This document shows, in pieces, positions 8,247 to 16,681 of a stretch of 64,000 nucleotides of DNA (its first letter is position 1; every line of letters begins with the position of its first letter). This DNA comes from Amycolatopsis jejuensis. GTDB taxonomy: Bacteria; Actinomycetota; Actinomycetes; Mycobacteriales; Pseudonocardiaceae. The notes under the pieces were generated by a model. That model saw nothing but the letters and a program-made list of their open reading frames with translations. It made no database searches and was not told where the DNA came from. The stretch is from contig NZ_JNYZ01000018.1 of assembly GCF_000717335.1 (NCBI RefSeq), positions 62,001-126,000 on the forward strand. The letters run 5' to 3'. The position numbers and the translations under genes were made by a program.

Positions 8247-9260
8247 TCACGCCAGGTCCGCCAGCAAACCCATCTCCGCGATAACCGCGCGTGCCGCCCT
8301 CAGCGTCGGCACTGCCTGCACCGCGCCACTGCCCTCGCCCAGCCGCAACCCCAGGTCCAGAATCGGCGTCAGCCCAAGGGCTTTCAGCGCAAACGCCTGC
8401 GCCGGTTCCGTCGACCGGTGCCCCGCCAGCCACCACCGTTCCGCGCCTGGCGCGATGTCCCGGGCGACCAGCGCTGCCGTTGCCGAGAAGATGCCGTCCA
8501 GCAGGACCGGGGTGCGCCGGGTTGCCGCCTCCACCAAGAACCCCGCCGTGGCGGCCAGGCAGGCGCTGCCCAGAGCCGTCAACCGGTCGAACGGGTCCGT
8601 ACCGGCAAAACGGGTCAGCGCTGCAGCAACAACGGCCGTCTTCCGATCCAGTGCGTCGCCCGAAACGCCGGTGCCCGTGCCGACTACCTCGGCTGCCGGG
8701 AGGCCCAGCGTCGATGCCACGACCGCGGCGCACACCGTCGTGTTGCCGATGCCCATGTCGCCCGGGATGAGGACGTCCGCTCCTGCCTCCTCGGCGGCAA
8801 TCGCGCGGCCCGCTTCGAAGGCGGCGAATGCTTCGCCGGGCGCGAGGGCGTCCTCGACGTCGATGGCGCCTGACCCGCGGCGGATCTTGTGTGCGGTGAC
8901 CTCGGGCGGTATGTCCGAAGCGTCCCAGTCGACCGCGATGTCGGCCACCCGCACGCGCGCCCCGACCTGTGCGGCCAGCACCGTCACGCCGCTGCGTCCG
9001 GCCAGGAACACGCGCACCATTGCCGCCGTGACCTCGCGTGGGTACGCCGACTGCGCCGACACCCCGTGGTCACCGGCGAAGACGACCACGCGCACGTCGT
9101 CGAGCGGGTGCGGCGGGACCGTGCCGTGTGCCGCGCTCAGCCAGGCGGCCAGTTCCTCCAGCCGGCCCAGTGAGCCGAGCGGCTTGACCAGGCCGTCGAG
9201 CCGTTCGAGCGCGGCGGCGTGGGCGGCGGCGTCCGGGGTGGGGATGGCGAAACGCGGCAC
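8247..9260 (-). CDS. cobT: nicotinate-nucleotide--dimethylbenzimidazole phosphoribosyltransferase CobT
   Basis: This 337-aa enzyme carries family landmarks in order: DGLVKPLGSLGRLEELA near the N-terminus, VVFAGDHGVSAQ, the IPGDMGIGNTT loop and LLDGIFSATAALVA near the C-terminus. It transfers phosphoribose from nicotinate mononucleotide to 5,6-dimethylbenzimidazole, giving alpha-ribazole phosphate for the lower ligand. The frame is open upstream, but the GTG at 9260 has GAGGAG six bases before it and begins at the normal N-terminus. It lies 10 bp after cobU in the same operon. Its stop is 31 bp from the edge of the 30-bp repeat array. Confidence 0.96.
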   Translation of the reverse strand: MPRFAIPTPDAAAHAAALERLDGLVKPLGSLGRLEELAAWLSAAHGTVPPHPLDDVRVVVFAGDHGVSAQSAYPREVTAAMVRVFLAGRSGVTVLAAQVGARVRVADIAVDWDASDIPPEVTAHKIRRGSGAIDVEDALAPGEAFAAFEAGRAIAAEEAGADVLIPGDMGIGNTTVCAAVVASTLGLPAAEVVGTGTGVSGDALDRKTAVVAAALTRFAGTDPFDRLTALGSACLAATAGFLVEAATRRTPVLLDGIFSATAALVARDIAPGAERWWLAGHRSTEPAQAFALKALGLTPILDLGLRLGEGSGAVQAVPTLRAARAVIAEMGLLADLA

Positions 9261-9270
9261 GGCGAACTCC

Positions 9271-9885
9271 TCACGGAAGGTCGAGCGCCCGTCCGGCCAC
9301 GATGAGTGACACCCGATCGCTTTCGGCGGACACCCGGTTGTTGAGTGCGCCCAGCACATCACGGAACAGCCGTCCGGACACCGTTGCGGGTACCACACCG
9401 CTGCCGACCTCGTTGCTCACGGCCACCACCGGCACCCGCGCCTGGCTCCAGGCGGCGAGAAAATCCTCGAGACGGTCGTCGAGCCGCTGTTCCCAGCCCG
9501 GCTTGGCGGTCCACGCGCCGACCTCGTCGAGGACCCGCGACAGCCACGTGCCCAGGCAGTCGATGAGCATCGGGCTCGTCGCCGAGCGCAGCACGGTGGC
9601 CAGGTCGGTGGTCTCGACCGTGGTCCAGTGGTGCGGGCGGCGCGCCCGGTGCGCCTCGACGCGGGCGGCCCACTCCGGGTCGTCCGCGGACGGCGGCAGC
9701 CCGGGGGCGACGTACACGAGGTGGGGATGATGCGCGACGAGCCGCTCCGCGTGCCTCGACTTCCCCGAGCGGACCCCGCCGAGGACCAGCACCTTGCCGT
9801 CGTCGCGTCCGTACCGGCGGAGAGTGCGTGCCAGGGTTTCGAGAGACCCGGCGAGCCGGTGCGTCAGCTTGGTCATACCCGGCAT
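9271..9885 (-). CDS. cobU: adenosylcobinamide kinase / adenosylcobinamide-phosphate guanylyltransferase CobU
   Basis: This 204-aa bifunctional enzyme has P-loop GGVRSGKS at residues 36-43, followed by SRHAERLVAHHPHLVYVAPG, HRARRPHHW (with the His expected to carry the GMP intermediate nearby), LIDCLGTWLSR and VSNEVGSGVVP. It phosphorylates adenosylcobinamide and then attaches GMP. An extra 30 residues before the P-loop exceed the usual CobU N-terminus. The ATG at 9885 follows GGGAGAGA closely; an ATG at 9876 is the alternative. It diverges from cobD, whose start is only 27 bp away. Confidence 0.95.
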   Translation of the reverse strand: MPGMTKLTHRLAGSLETLARTLRRYGRDDGKVLVLGGVRSGKSRHAERLVAHHPHLVYVAPGLPPSADDPEWAARVEAHRARRPHHWTTVETTDLATVLRSATSPMLIDCLGTWLSRVLDEVGAWTAKPGWEQRLDDRLEDFLAAWSQARVPVVAVSNEVGSGVVPATVSGRLFRDVLGALNNRVSAESDRVSLIVAGRALDLP

Positions 9886-9912
9886 TCTCTCCCGCGCGCT
9901 ACGGTTCGCCAC

Positions 9913-10851
9913 GTGCCACTCCGAGAAGCCGCCACCGCAGCCGGGCTGATTGCCGGATACGCGGCCGACGCGTGCTTCGGCGACCCCCGCCGCGGACATC
10001 CCGTCGCGCTCTTCGGCACCGCCGCCGGCCTGCTCGAACGCCGCTGGTGGGCCGATTCCAAACCCCGGGGTGCGCGGTATGCGACGGTCTGCGCGGGTAC
10101 CGTCGCGGGGCTCGGCCTGGCCGCGGAGGCAGCGACGCGGCACCGCCCGGCTGTCCGTTTTGTCCTGACCGCTCTCGCGACGTGGACGGTCCTCGGCGGC
10201 CGCGGGCTCGCGGCGGAGGGCCGGAAGATGGCGCAGTTACTCGAATCGGGTGACCTTCCGGCCGCCCGGCAGCGGCTCGGCCACCTCTGCGCCCGCGACG
10301 CGACCGGCCTCGGCGCCGCCGACCTCACCCGCGCCGCCACCGAGTCGATTGCCGAGAACACCTCCGACGCCGTGGTCGCGCCGCTGCTCTGGGGCGCCGT
10401 CGCTGGGATGCCCGGGCTGCTCGGGTACCGCGCGGTGAACACTTTGGACGCCATGGTCGGCTACCGCTCGCCACGCCACCGCAATTTCGGCTGGTTCGCC
10501 GCTCGCACCGACGATTGGGTGAACCTTGTCCCGGCGCGAGCCGGCGCGGTGCTCACCGTGCTGACCGCGCCGCTGGCCGGTGGGCACGCCCGCAAAGCAT
10601 GGCGTACCTGGCGGCGCGACGGGCGGGCGCATCCGAGCCCGAACGCCGGTCAGGTGGAGGCCGCGTTCGCCGGGGCCCTCGACCTCCGGCTCGGCGGCAC
10701 GAACACGTATCACGGCGAGGTCGAACGCCGCGGCACGCTGGGCGACGGCCGGGCGCCGGGTCCGGGGGAGCTGCGCCGCGCAGTGCGGCTGTCGCGGCTG
10801 GTGGGCGCGGCCGCGCTGGTGGTGGCGGCGGGGATCGCGGTGGCGCGATGA
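9913..10851 (+). CDS. cobD: adenosylcobinamide-phosphate synthase CobD (CbiB family)
   Basis: This 312-aa multi-pass membrane protein has the CbiB signatures FGDPRRGHPVALFG near residues 22-35, SIAENTSDAVVAPLLWG, and the YRAVNTLDAMVGYR / FGWFAARTDDWVNL stretch. It attaches the aminopropanol (phosphate) arm to adenosylcobyric acid. Frames extend upstream but the GTG at 9913 gives the canonical N-terminus. No Shine-Dalgarno is visible; a TACGGT element ends about 8 bases before the start, so a near-leaderless transcript is likely. The stop overlaps cobQ (ATGA). Confidence 0.94.
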   Translation: MPLREAATAAGLIAGYAADACFGDPRRGHPVALFGTAAGLLERRWWADSKPRGARYATVCAGTVAGLGLAAEAATRHRPAVRFVLTALATWTVLGGRGLAAEGRKMAQLLESGDLPAARQRLGHLCARDATGLGAADLTRAATESIAENTSDAVVAPLLWGAVAGMPGLLGYRAVNTLDAMVGYRSPRHRNFGWFAARTDDWVNLVPARAGAVLTVLTAPLAGGHARKAWRTWRRDGRAHPSPNAGQVEAAFAGALDLRLGGTNTYHGEVERRGTLGDGRAPGPGELRRAVRLSRLVGAAALVVAAGIAVAR

Positions 10852-12326
10852 GTGGTCTGCTGGTCGCCGGTACCACCTCCGACGCCGGGAAAAGCCTCGT
10901 CACCGCCGGGATCTGCCGGTGGCTCGCCCGGCGCGGGGTGCGGGTGGCGCCGTTCAAGGCGCAGAACATGTCGAACAACTCGATGGTCTGTGTGGACGGC
11001 GCGGAGATCGGCCGTGCGCAGTGGGTACAGGCGCGGGCGGCCCGCGTGGAGCCCGAGGCCGCGATGAACCCCGTGCTGCTCAAGCCGGGGAGTGATCGGC
11101 GGAGTCACGTCGTCGCGCTCGGCAAGCCGTTCGGCACGCTCGAAGCGGGGGAGTACGCCACCGGACGCGCCGGGCTCGCCGAGATCGCCTTCGCCGCGTT
11201 CGCGGACTTGCAGCAGCGGTTCGACGTCGTGGTGTGCGAGGGCGCAGGCAGTCCCGCCGAGATCAACCTGCGTGCCGGGGACTACGTGAACATGGGCCTG
11301 GCGCGACGGTTTTCCCTGCCCGTGCTGGTGGTCGGCGACATCGACCGCGGTGGCGTGCTCGCCGCGATGTTCGGCACCCTCGCGCTGCTTTCGGCGGAGG
11401 ACCAGACACTCGTCGCGGGATGGCTGGTGAACAAATTCCGCGGGGACGTCGGCCTGCTGCGGTCCGGATTGGACAGTCTCGAGAAGGTCACCGGCCGCCC
11501 CGTGCTGGGTGTACTGCCGTGGCTGGATCGGGTGTGGATCGACTCCGAAGACGCGCTCGCCGCGGCCGGGTGGCGCCGCGAAGCCGGGCAAGGCGGTCTG
11601 CACGTCGCGGTCGTGCGGTTCCCGCGGGCTTCCAACGCGACCGACGTCGACGCGCTCGCCGCCGAACCCGGCGTCACCGTCAGCCTGACCGCTGATCCGG
11701 ACACCGTTGCGGCCGCGGACCTCGTCGTGCTGCCCGGTTCACGGGCCACTGTGGACGATCTACGGTGGCTTCGCGCGCGCGGCCTCGCGGATGCGGTCGT
11801 CGCGCGTGCCGCCGAAAAACGGCCGGTGCTGGGGATTTGCGGTGGGTATCAAATGCTGGCGGAGTCCATTGAGGACGACGTGGAGTCCGGCGCCGGGGTC
11901 GTCGAGGGGCTGGGCTTGCTGCCGACCCGCGTGACGTTCGCCGGGGACAAAGTGCTCGGCCGCCCGGTCGGCAGCTGGCGCGGACACCGGGTGGACGCTT
12001 ACGAAATCCACCACGGCTCCGCCGCTCCGGCCGACGCGGAGCCGTTCCTGGACGGTTACCAGGTAGGCGCGATCTGGGGTACGACCTGGCACGGCGCGCT
12101 GGAAAACGACGGCTTCCGCCGCGCCTGGCTGAGCGAAATCGCCGCCCAGGCCGGGATCACTTGGCAGCCGGCCGCAAACGCGCCCGGTTTCGCCGACCTG
12201 CGCGAGGACATGCTGGACCGGCTCGCCGACGCCATCGAGTCCGAAGTGGACACCACGACCCTGCGGGCGCTCGTGGAAGCAGGCGCCCCGGGCGGGCTGC
12301 CGTTCGTCCCACCCGGCGCGCCCTAG
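10848..12326 (+). CDS. cobQ: adenosylcobyric acid synthase CobQ
   Basis: This 492-aa glutamine-dependent amidase has an N-terminal dethiobiotin-synthetase-like domain (VAGTTSDAGKSLVTAG, FKAQNMSNNS, VCEGAGSPAEINL) and a C-terminal glutamine amidotransferase domain with the nucleophile Cys in VLGICGGYQML. It amidates the b, d, e and g side chains of adenosylcobyrinic acid a,c-diamide. Length is standard. It is coupled to cobD by an ATGA overlap and converges on the HxlR regulator, with stop codons overlapping by four bases. Confidence 0.97.
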   Translation: MSGLLVAGTTSDAGKSLVTAGICRWLARRGVRVAPFKAQNMSNNSMVCVDGAEIGRAQWVQARAARVEPEAAMNPVLLKPGSDRRSHVVALGKPFGTLEAGEYATGRAGLAEIAFAAFADLQQRFDVVVCEGAGSPAEINLRAGDYVNMGLARRFSLPVLVVGDIDRGGVLAAMFGTLALLSAEDQTLVAGWLVNKFRGDVGLLRSGLDSLEKVTGRPVLGVLPWLDRVWIDSEDALAAAGWRREAGQGGLHVAVVRFPRASNATDVDALAAEPGVTVSLTADPDTVAAADLVVLPGSRATVDDLRWLRARGLADAVVARAAEKRPVLGICGGYQMLAESIEDDVESGAGVVEGLGLLPTRVTFAGDKVLGRPVGSWRGHRVDAYEIHHGSAAPADAEPFLDGYQVGAIWGTTWHGALENDGFRRAWLSEIAAQAGITWQPAANAPGFADLREDMLDRLADAIESEVDTTTLRALVEAGAPGGLPFVPPGAP

Positions 12327-12775
12327 CCCTCGGATACCTTGCGCACGAAGGCATCCTCGGCAGTGACCGGTTGTCCGGCCGCGTTCGTCACGTGCAGTTC
12401 CACCGGTTGCCTGCTGGTGATCTCCAGCAGGTCCGAATGGCGCTCGTCCTCGGCGAAGAGGTGGTGTTCGCCCCATTTGCGGAGCGCCACGATCACCGTG
12501 AACAGCTCGCGGCCCCGGCCGGTGAGCGCGTACTCCTGGTAGGCGGAGCCGTCGGCGGCGGGGACGAGCTCCAGGATGCCCTGGTTCACCAGCTCCCGCA
12601 GCCGGGTCGCCAGGATGTTCTTCGCCAGCCCCAGGTTGCGCTGCAGCTCGCTGAACCGGTGGATCCCGTCGAGGACGTCCCGCACGATCAGCAGTGACCA
12701 CCGGTCACCGATCACGTCGACGGTCCTCGCCACCGGACATTCCGCGTCCCGGTGGCTCACGCCCCGCGTCCCCAT
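12323..12775 (-). CDS. HxlR-family winged-helix transcriptional regulator
   Basis: This 150-aa protein has a typical HxlR core: CPVARTVDVIGDRWSLLIVRDVLDGIHRFSELQ, with the conserved N-terminal Cys, followed by GLAKNILATRLRELVNQGILE as recognition helix and wing. A C-terminal extension of about 45 residues may sense a ligand. The ATG at 12775 has AGGGGGA just upstream. It is divergent from the nitrilase operon across 127 bp that holds a palindrome, so control of that operon and of itself is the natural inference. HxlR proteins often respond to electrophiles or aromatic aldehydes; the signal here is unknown. Confidence 0.93.
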   Translation of the reverse strand: MGTRGVSHRDAECPVARTVDVIGDRWSLLIVRDVLDGIHRFSELQRNLGLAKNILATRLRELVNQGILELVPAADGSAYQEYALTGRGRELFTVIVALRKWGEHHLFAEDERHSDLLEITSRQPVELHVTNAAGQPVTAEDAFVRKVSEG

Positions 12776-12827
12776 CAGGTCCCCCTGTCCGTTCGCCCGG
12801 AAACCGCTTCCGAAGGTGGTTGCAATT

Positions 12828-12875
12828 TTAGACCACATCGCTCTAAGGTTGCCACCCATGGTTTCAAAGTGAAAC
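12828..12875 (+). promoter_or_regulatory. candidate HxlR operator region in the divergent promoter
   Basis: A perfect interrupted palindrome GTTTCA-AAG-TGAAAC lies at 12861-12875, 27 bp before the nitrilase start. A second inverted repeat TTAGA-N9-TCTAA lies at 12828-12846. Both are AT-rich islands in GC-rich DNA between the HxlR gene and the operon it faces. Binding by this HxlR protein is inferred from position. Confidence 0.55.
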
Positions 12876-12902
12876 CAGAATTCCCGGCACCGAGGAGCGG
12901 TC

Positions 12903-13805
12903 ATGACGGAAGAAACGCAGCACACCCGGGTCAGCCCGGTCCGGGTCGCGGTCGCCCAGTTCGAGCCCCGGGTGGGCGTGGAGAACCTCAAGGCCAACGC
13001 CGTCGCAGTGGAGCAGCGGCTGGCGGCGGCCGCGGACGGCGGCGCCCAGCTCGTCGTCCTGCCCGAGCTGTCCACCACGGGGTACGTCTTCGAGACCCGC
13101 GAGGAAGCCTTCGCGCACGCCGAAGCAGTCCCGGACGGGCCGACCGTCGAGGCGTTCGCCCGGTTCGCCGCGGAGCGTGACGTGTACGTCGTCGGCTGCA
13201 TCGTCGAGCAGGACGGGCAGCAGCTGTTCGACACGGCAGTCCTCGTCGGCCCGGACGGGTACCTCGGCCGCTACCGCAAGACCCACCTGTGGAACACCGA
13301 AAAGCTGTGGTTCACCCCCGGCGACGAGGGCTTCCGGGTCTTCGACACCCGGATCGGCCGGATCGGGCTGCTGGTGTGCTGGGACATCTGGTTCCCCGAA
13401 ACGGCCAGGATCGTCGCGCAGATGGGCGCGGACATCATCTGCATCCCCACCGGCTGGGTCTGGACGCCGCCTCCGCTCTACGACGCGAGCGGCGTGTGCA
13501 TGGCCGCGTACCTGACCATGACGGCGGCCCACGCGAACAACGTCTTCATCGCCACCGCGGACCGCATCGGCCAGGAACGCGGCGCGGGCTTCATGGGCAA
13601 CTCCCTCATCGCGGGTACGAACGGCTGGCCCATCGACCGCATCGCCGGTCCGGACGAGGACACCATCATTTACGCCGACGTCGACCTCACCGCTGCCCGC
13701 ACGGCCCCGATCTGGAACCAGCTCAACGACCTGCACCGCGACCGCCGCACCGATCTGTACGACCAGATGCTCGGCTACCGCGGCGCCGCGCCGCTGCCCC
13801 GCTGA
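12903..13805 (+). CDS. nitrilase-superfamily carbon-nitrogen hydrolase
   Basis: This 300-aa protein has the complete Glu-Lys-Cys triad: Glu55 in VVLPELSTTGY, Lys126 in YRKTHLW and Cys159 in LLVCWDIWFPE. The superfamily hydrolyses nitriles, amides or carbamoyl groups. The KTHLWNTEKLWFTPG segment resembles amidase-type branches more than true nitrilases, but the substrate cannot be read from sequence. It is the first gene of an operon with a membrane protein, an amidase and a tautomerase, and an RBS (GAGGAG) precedes the ATG. The operon context suggests stepwise amide or nitrile breakdown. Confidence 0.9.
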   Translation: MTEETQHTRVSPVRVAVAQFEPRVGVENLKANAVAVEQRLAAAADGGAQLVVLPELSTTGYVFETREEAFAHAEAVPDGPTVEAFARFAAERDVYVVGCIVEQDGQQLFDTAVLVGPDGYLGRYRKTHLWNTEKLWFTPGDEGFRVFDTRIGRIGLLVCWDIWFPETARIVAQMGADIICIPTGWVWTPPPLYDASGVCMAAYLTMTAAHANNVFIATADRIGQERGAGFMGNSLIAGTNGWPIDRIAGPDEDTIIYADVDLTAARTAPIWNQLNDLHRDRRTDLYDQMLGYRGAAPLPR

Positions 13806-13809
13806 CGCC

Positions 13810-14931
13810 ATGGCGACCTCGAACGCCAACGGGGGCGTTCCCGTCTCGCGCATCGTCACGTGGGCCACCGTCGCAGTCGTGATCGTCGCCGTCGCCGCGG
13901 GCCAGGCATGGGACGGCAACTACCGCGGCTTGGCGTCGTGGCTGGTCTCCGCACTGACCGAACCGCAGTTCTACGCCGTCGCGTCCGCCGGTGCGGGTCT
14001 GTTCCTCGGCGGCTTGTTCGCCCATGCGGCACAACGGAATTCGCGCCGGTGGGCAGGCTTCGTACAGGCTTGCGGCACCGGAATCTGGCCTGCGGTGGCC
14101 GGTACCGCGCTGGCGAGCCTGGTCCTCGGCATCCTGGCCTGGGGCTGGACGCTGCACACCGGCCAATGGCAACCCCTCTTCGTGCCACTGGTCGCCACGG
14201 CGCCCGCCATGGTCGTCCTTTATGGACCCACGCTCCGGGTCTGTGCCACCGCCGCCGTTTCCGGCGCATTGGTGACCCCACCGGCGTCGATCCTCGTGGT
14301 GGAGTACGTCTGCGGACCGGCGCAGCTGCCACCGGTCGTCGGCGCCACGGCAGGCATGTGGATCGGCGCGGCGGTGGCGTTCGCGGGCTGCCGGTTCCTG
14401 CCGTGGATGCCGCCGCCCGGCGCATGGCGGACCACCGAAGCCCCTGCGCGCCCGACGTCGCGCTGGTGGGTGCTCCGCCGGGCACTCGCCGACTTCAGCG
14501 AAGCACAGTTCTTCGGCAACGAATGGGCGAGCGGCGCCATGCTCGTGGGCGCGATCGCCGCGTACCTGGTCAGCCCATCGTCACTCGTCTACGGCACCGG
14601 CCTGTTCCCGGCCGTGCTGGCGAGCCAGGTCATCACCGCGCTCGCCGGGGTGCTGATCTGGCGGCGCAAGTGGCGGGCGCTGGGTTTCTACCCGACTTTC
14701 GTGCCCGTGGTGTCCGTCGCCCCGGCAGCCGTGCTGGCCTTCGACGGCAGCCTCCTGTCCATTGTGGTCGGTGCACTCGCGGGGGCACTCGCCGGTCCGC
14801 CTCTCGCTGCTGCGGTTTCTCGTCGGTTGCCTGCGGGCTTCCACCCGTTCGTCGGGAATGTGTTCTCGATGAGCGTTGCCACGGCGGTGATCGTGCCGTC
14901 ACTCCACCTCGTCCCAGGGATGTCCACATGA
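13810..14931 (+). CDS. polytopic membrane protein of unknown function in the nitrilase-amidase operon
   Basis: This 373-aa protein has about nine or ten hydrophobic segments, for example near 14-32, 52-70, 90-112, 122-140, 170-190 and several after residue 235. A hydrophilic middle part (about 200-225) contains WMPPPGAWRTTEAPARPTSR. I do not recognise a transporter signature. It starts 4 bp after the nitrilase stop and its stop overlaps the amidase ATG, so it belongs to the operon. Uptake of the substrate hydrolysed by its neighbours is the simplest idea, but this is inference from context only. Confidence 0.8.
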   Translation: MATSNANGGVPVSRIVTWATVAVVIVAVAAGQAWDGNYRGLASWLVSALTEPQFYAVASAGAGLFLGGLFAHAAQRNSRRWAGFVQACGTGIWPAVAGTALASLVLGILAWGWTLHTGQWQPLFVPLVATAPAMVVLYGPTLRVCATAAVSGALVTPPASILVVEYVCGPAQLPPVVGATAGMWIGAAVAFAGCRFLPWMPPPGAWRTTEAPARPTSRWWVLRRALADFSEAQFFGNEWASGAMLVGAIAAYLVSPSSLVYGTGLFPAVLASQVITALAGVLIWRRKWRALGFYPTFVPVVSVAPAAVLAFDGSLLSIVVGALAGALAGPPLAAAVSRRLPAGFHPFVGNVFSMSVATAVIVPSLHLVPGMST

Positions 14932-16223
14932 CCCGGCCAAGTATCACCGAGCTCGGAAAAGCTTTGCGCCGTCAGGAGATCTCCGCGGCTGAACTGACCG
15001 CGGACGCCATTCGGGCAGTACGGGAGCGCAACCCCGTCCTCAACGCGTTCGCCCTCGTCGACGAGAACGGTGCAACCGAAGCGGCGCGGCAGGCGGACGC
15101 CGAACTGGCGTCCGGAATCGACCGCGGCCCGCTGCACGGCATTCCGGTTGCGGTCAAAGACCTGATCGACGTGGCGGGCGTGCCGACCACCTGCGGGTCG
15201 GCGACGTCGTCCGGCGCTCGGGCCCTGCGCGACGCCGAGGTCGTCGCCCGGCTGCGGGAACGCGGCGCGATCATCGTCGGGAAGACCACCTTGCACGAGT
15301 TCGCCTACGGCGCAACGGGTGACCGTTCGGTGCACGGCCCGTCGCGGAATCCGCACGACCCCGGCCGGATGTCCGGCGGCAGCAGCGGGGGGAGCGCGGT
15401 GGCTGTGGCGTCGGGAATGGTTCCGTTGTCGCTGGGTACGGATACCGCGGGTTCCGTGCGCGTACCGGCGGCGCTGTGCGGAACGGTCGGGTTCAAGCCC
15501 GCGTTCGACGCCATTCCCAGCTCGGGCGTGTACCCGCTGGCCCCCACACTCGACCACGTCGGCCTCTTCGCCGGTTCCGTCGGCGACACCCTGCTGGGTT
15601 ACGAGGCGGTGACCGACCAGCCCGTGCAGCCACTGCCCGACGTCCGCGGGATCCGGGTCGGCTGGGCCAGTGACCTCGCGCCCTGCGACCCGCGCATTGA
15701 AGAGTCGACGTACGACCTCGTGGTACGGGCGGGGTTGTCGCCCGAGAAAGTAGCGGAATTCCCGGGGAACCTCTTCGAGGTGTTCACCACGTTGCAGGGC
15801 AAGGAAGCGTTCGACGTGCACGCGCACCACCTGGACCAGGACCGCGACCTGATCGACGACGAGGTCTTCGCACGGCTCGACAACGGCCGCAAGGTGACCA
15901 TCGCGAGCTACGCGCAAGCGGACGTGGTACGCCGGGAATTGCGCACTTTTGTCGAGGATCTGTTGCAGGTAAACGACATTCTCGCTCTCCCCACTGTTCC
16001 GTTCGTGGCCCCGAAGCTCGGGGAACGCCGGGTGCCGGGCACCGGCCTCGAGGTCCGCTCGGCCCTGCTTTCCCTGACGTTCCCGTGGAACCTGACCGGA
16101 GTCCCGGCGATCAGCGTTCCGGCCGCCCGCCAGGACGGGCTGCCGACCGGGGTACAGCTCATCTCCGCCCCGGGCAAGGAACATCTCCTCTTCGCTGCCG
16201 CGCAGGCAGTGGAAACAGCCTGA
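14928..16223 (+). CDS. amidase-signature-family hydrolase
   Basis: This 431-aa enzyme has the Ser-cisSer-Lys triad of the amidase signature family: Lys77 in VAVKDLIDVAG, the cis-Ser in GGSSGG (Ser152) and the nucleophile Ser176 in GTDTAGSVRVPA. The GFKP segment follows as in GatA-like enzymes. At 431 residues it is short for the family, which fits small-substrate amidases better than GatA, and no GatB/C is present. It probably hydrolyses a small amide produced or used by the upstream nitrilase homologue. The ATG overlaps the preceding stop (ATGA). Confidence 0.92.
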   Translation: MTRPSITELGKALRRQEISAAELTADAIRAVRERNPVLNAFALVDENGATEAARQADAELASGIDRGPLHGIPVAVKDLIDVAGVPTTCGSATSSGARALRDAEVVARLRERGAIIVGKTTLHEFAYGATGDRSVHGPSRNPHDPGRMSGGSSGGSAVAVASGMVPLSLGTDTAGSVRVPAALCGTVGFKPAFDAIPSSGVYPLAPTLDHVGLFAGSVGDTLLGYEAVTDQPVQPLPDVRGIRVGWASDLAPCDPRIEESTYDLVVRAGLSPEKVAEFPGNLFEVFTTLQGKEAFDVHAHHLDQDRDLIDDEVFARLDNGRKVTIASYAQADVVRRELRTFVEDLLQVNDILALPTVPFVAPKLGERRVPGTGLEVRSALLSLTFPWNLTGVPAISVPAARQDGLPTGVQLISAPGKEHLLFAAAQAVETA

Positions 16224-16241
16224 CCAGAAAGGGAAATCCCG

Positions 16242-16637
16242 GTGCCATCCATCCAGATCGATCTGCCACTGCGCCTCCCGCCTGCCGAGAAACAGCAGCT
16301 CGCCCAGCGAGTGGGCGAAATCTACGGGGAGATCATGCAGGTCGGCAAGGACCTCCTCACCGTGTCCGTGCACGACCTCGGCGAGGGCGGGGTGTGGCGG
16401 TGTCACGACGGCGCGCCCCCGACCCCGTCGGCGCTCATCATGTGCGACATCCGCAGCGGACGGCCGGTACCGACCCGCGCCCGCCTCGCGCAAGCGCTGA
16501 TCGACGCGTGCGTCGAACTGTTCGCCCTGGACGCGCTGTGGGTGAAGGTCGAATTCACCCAGCACGCGGGCGACGAGATGTACCACCCGCACCTGGCCGG
16601 GTTCAACACCGACTGGACCGGGGACGAACGGCGCTGA
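16242..16637 (+). CDS. tautomerase-superfamily protein (fused 4-oxalocrotonate-tautomerase type)
   Basis: This 131-aa protein starts GTG and reads MPSIQIDLPL, leaving the amino-terminal proline that is the catalytic base of the superfamily. Its length equals two beta-alpha-beta halves, the size of malonate semialdehyde decarboxylase and cis-3-chloroacrylic acid dehalogenase relatives rather than a 62-aa 4-OT subunit. DIRSGRPVPTRAR supplies candidate active-site arginines. It closes the nitrilase-amidase operon 18 bp after the amidase, suggesting it acts on a keto or semialdehyde product. The exact activity is unknown. Confidence 0.8.
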   Translation: MPSIQIDLPLRLPPAEKQQLAQRVGEIYGEIMQVGKDLLTVSVHDLGEGGVWRCHDGAPPTPSALIMCDIRSGRPVPTRARLAQALIDACVELFALDALWVKVEFTQHAGDEMYHPHLAGFNTDWTGDERR

Positions 16638-16640
16638 ACC

Positions 16641-16674
16641 CTCGTGCGGGGTTCCGGCACGAACCCCGCACGAG
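16641..16674. terminator. bidirectional hairpin terminator between convergent genes
   Basis: A perfect 14-bp stem (16641-16654 with 16661-16674, arm CTCGTGCGGGGTTC) with a 6-nt loop fills the short gap between the tautomerase stop and the convergent peroxidase stop. There is no clear U-tract on either side, as is common in actinobacteria. Confidence 0.8.
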
Positions 16675-16681
16675 AGCCGGG

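Noticed and set aside
7303..9309. Long open frames through the 30-bp array as a repeat protein
   Set aside because: The frames stay open only because the unit lacks stops; 31-bp units switch the encoded repeat word mid-array, and there is no ribosome site or non-repeat domain.
1460..12322. Cobalamin riboswitch within the cob cluster
   Set aside because: I looked for B12-box-like sequence and a long structured leader in the intergenic gaps and saw none; the gaps are short except for the repeat-filled one.
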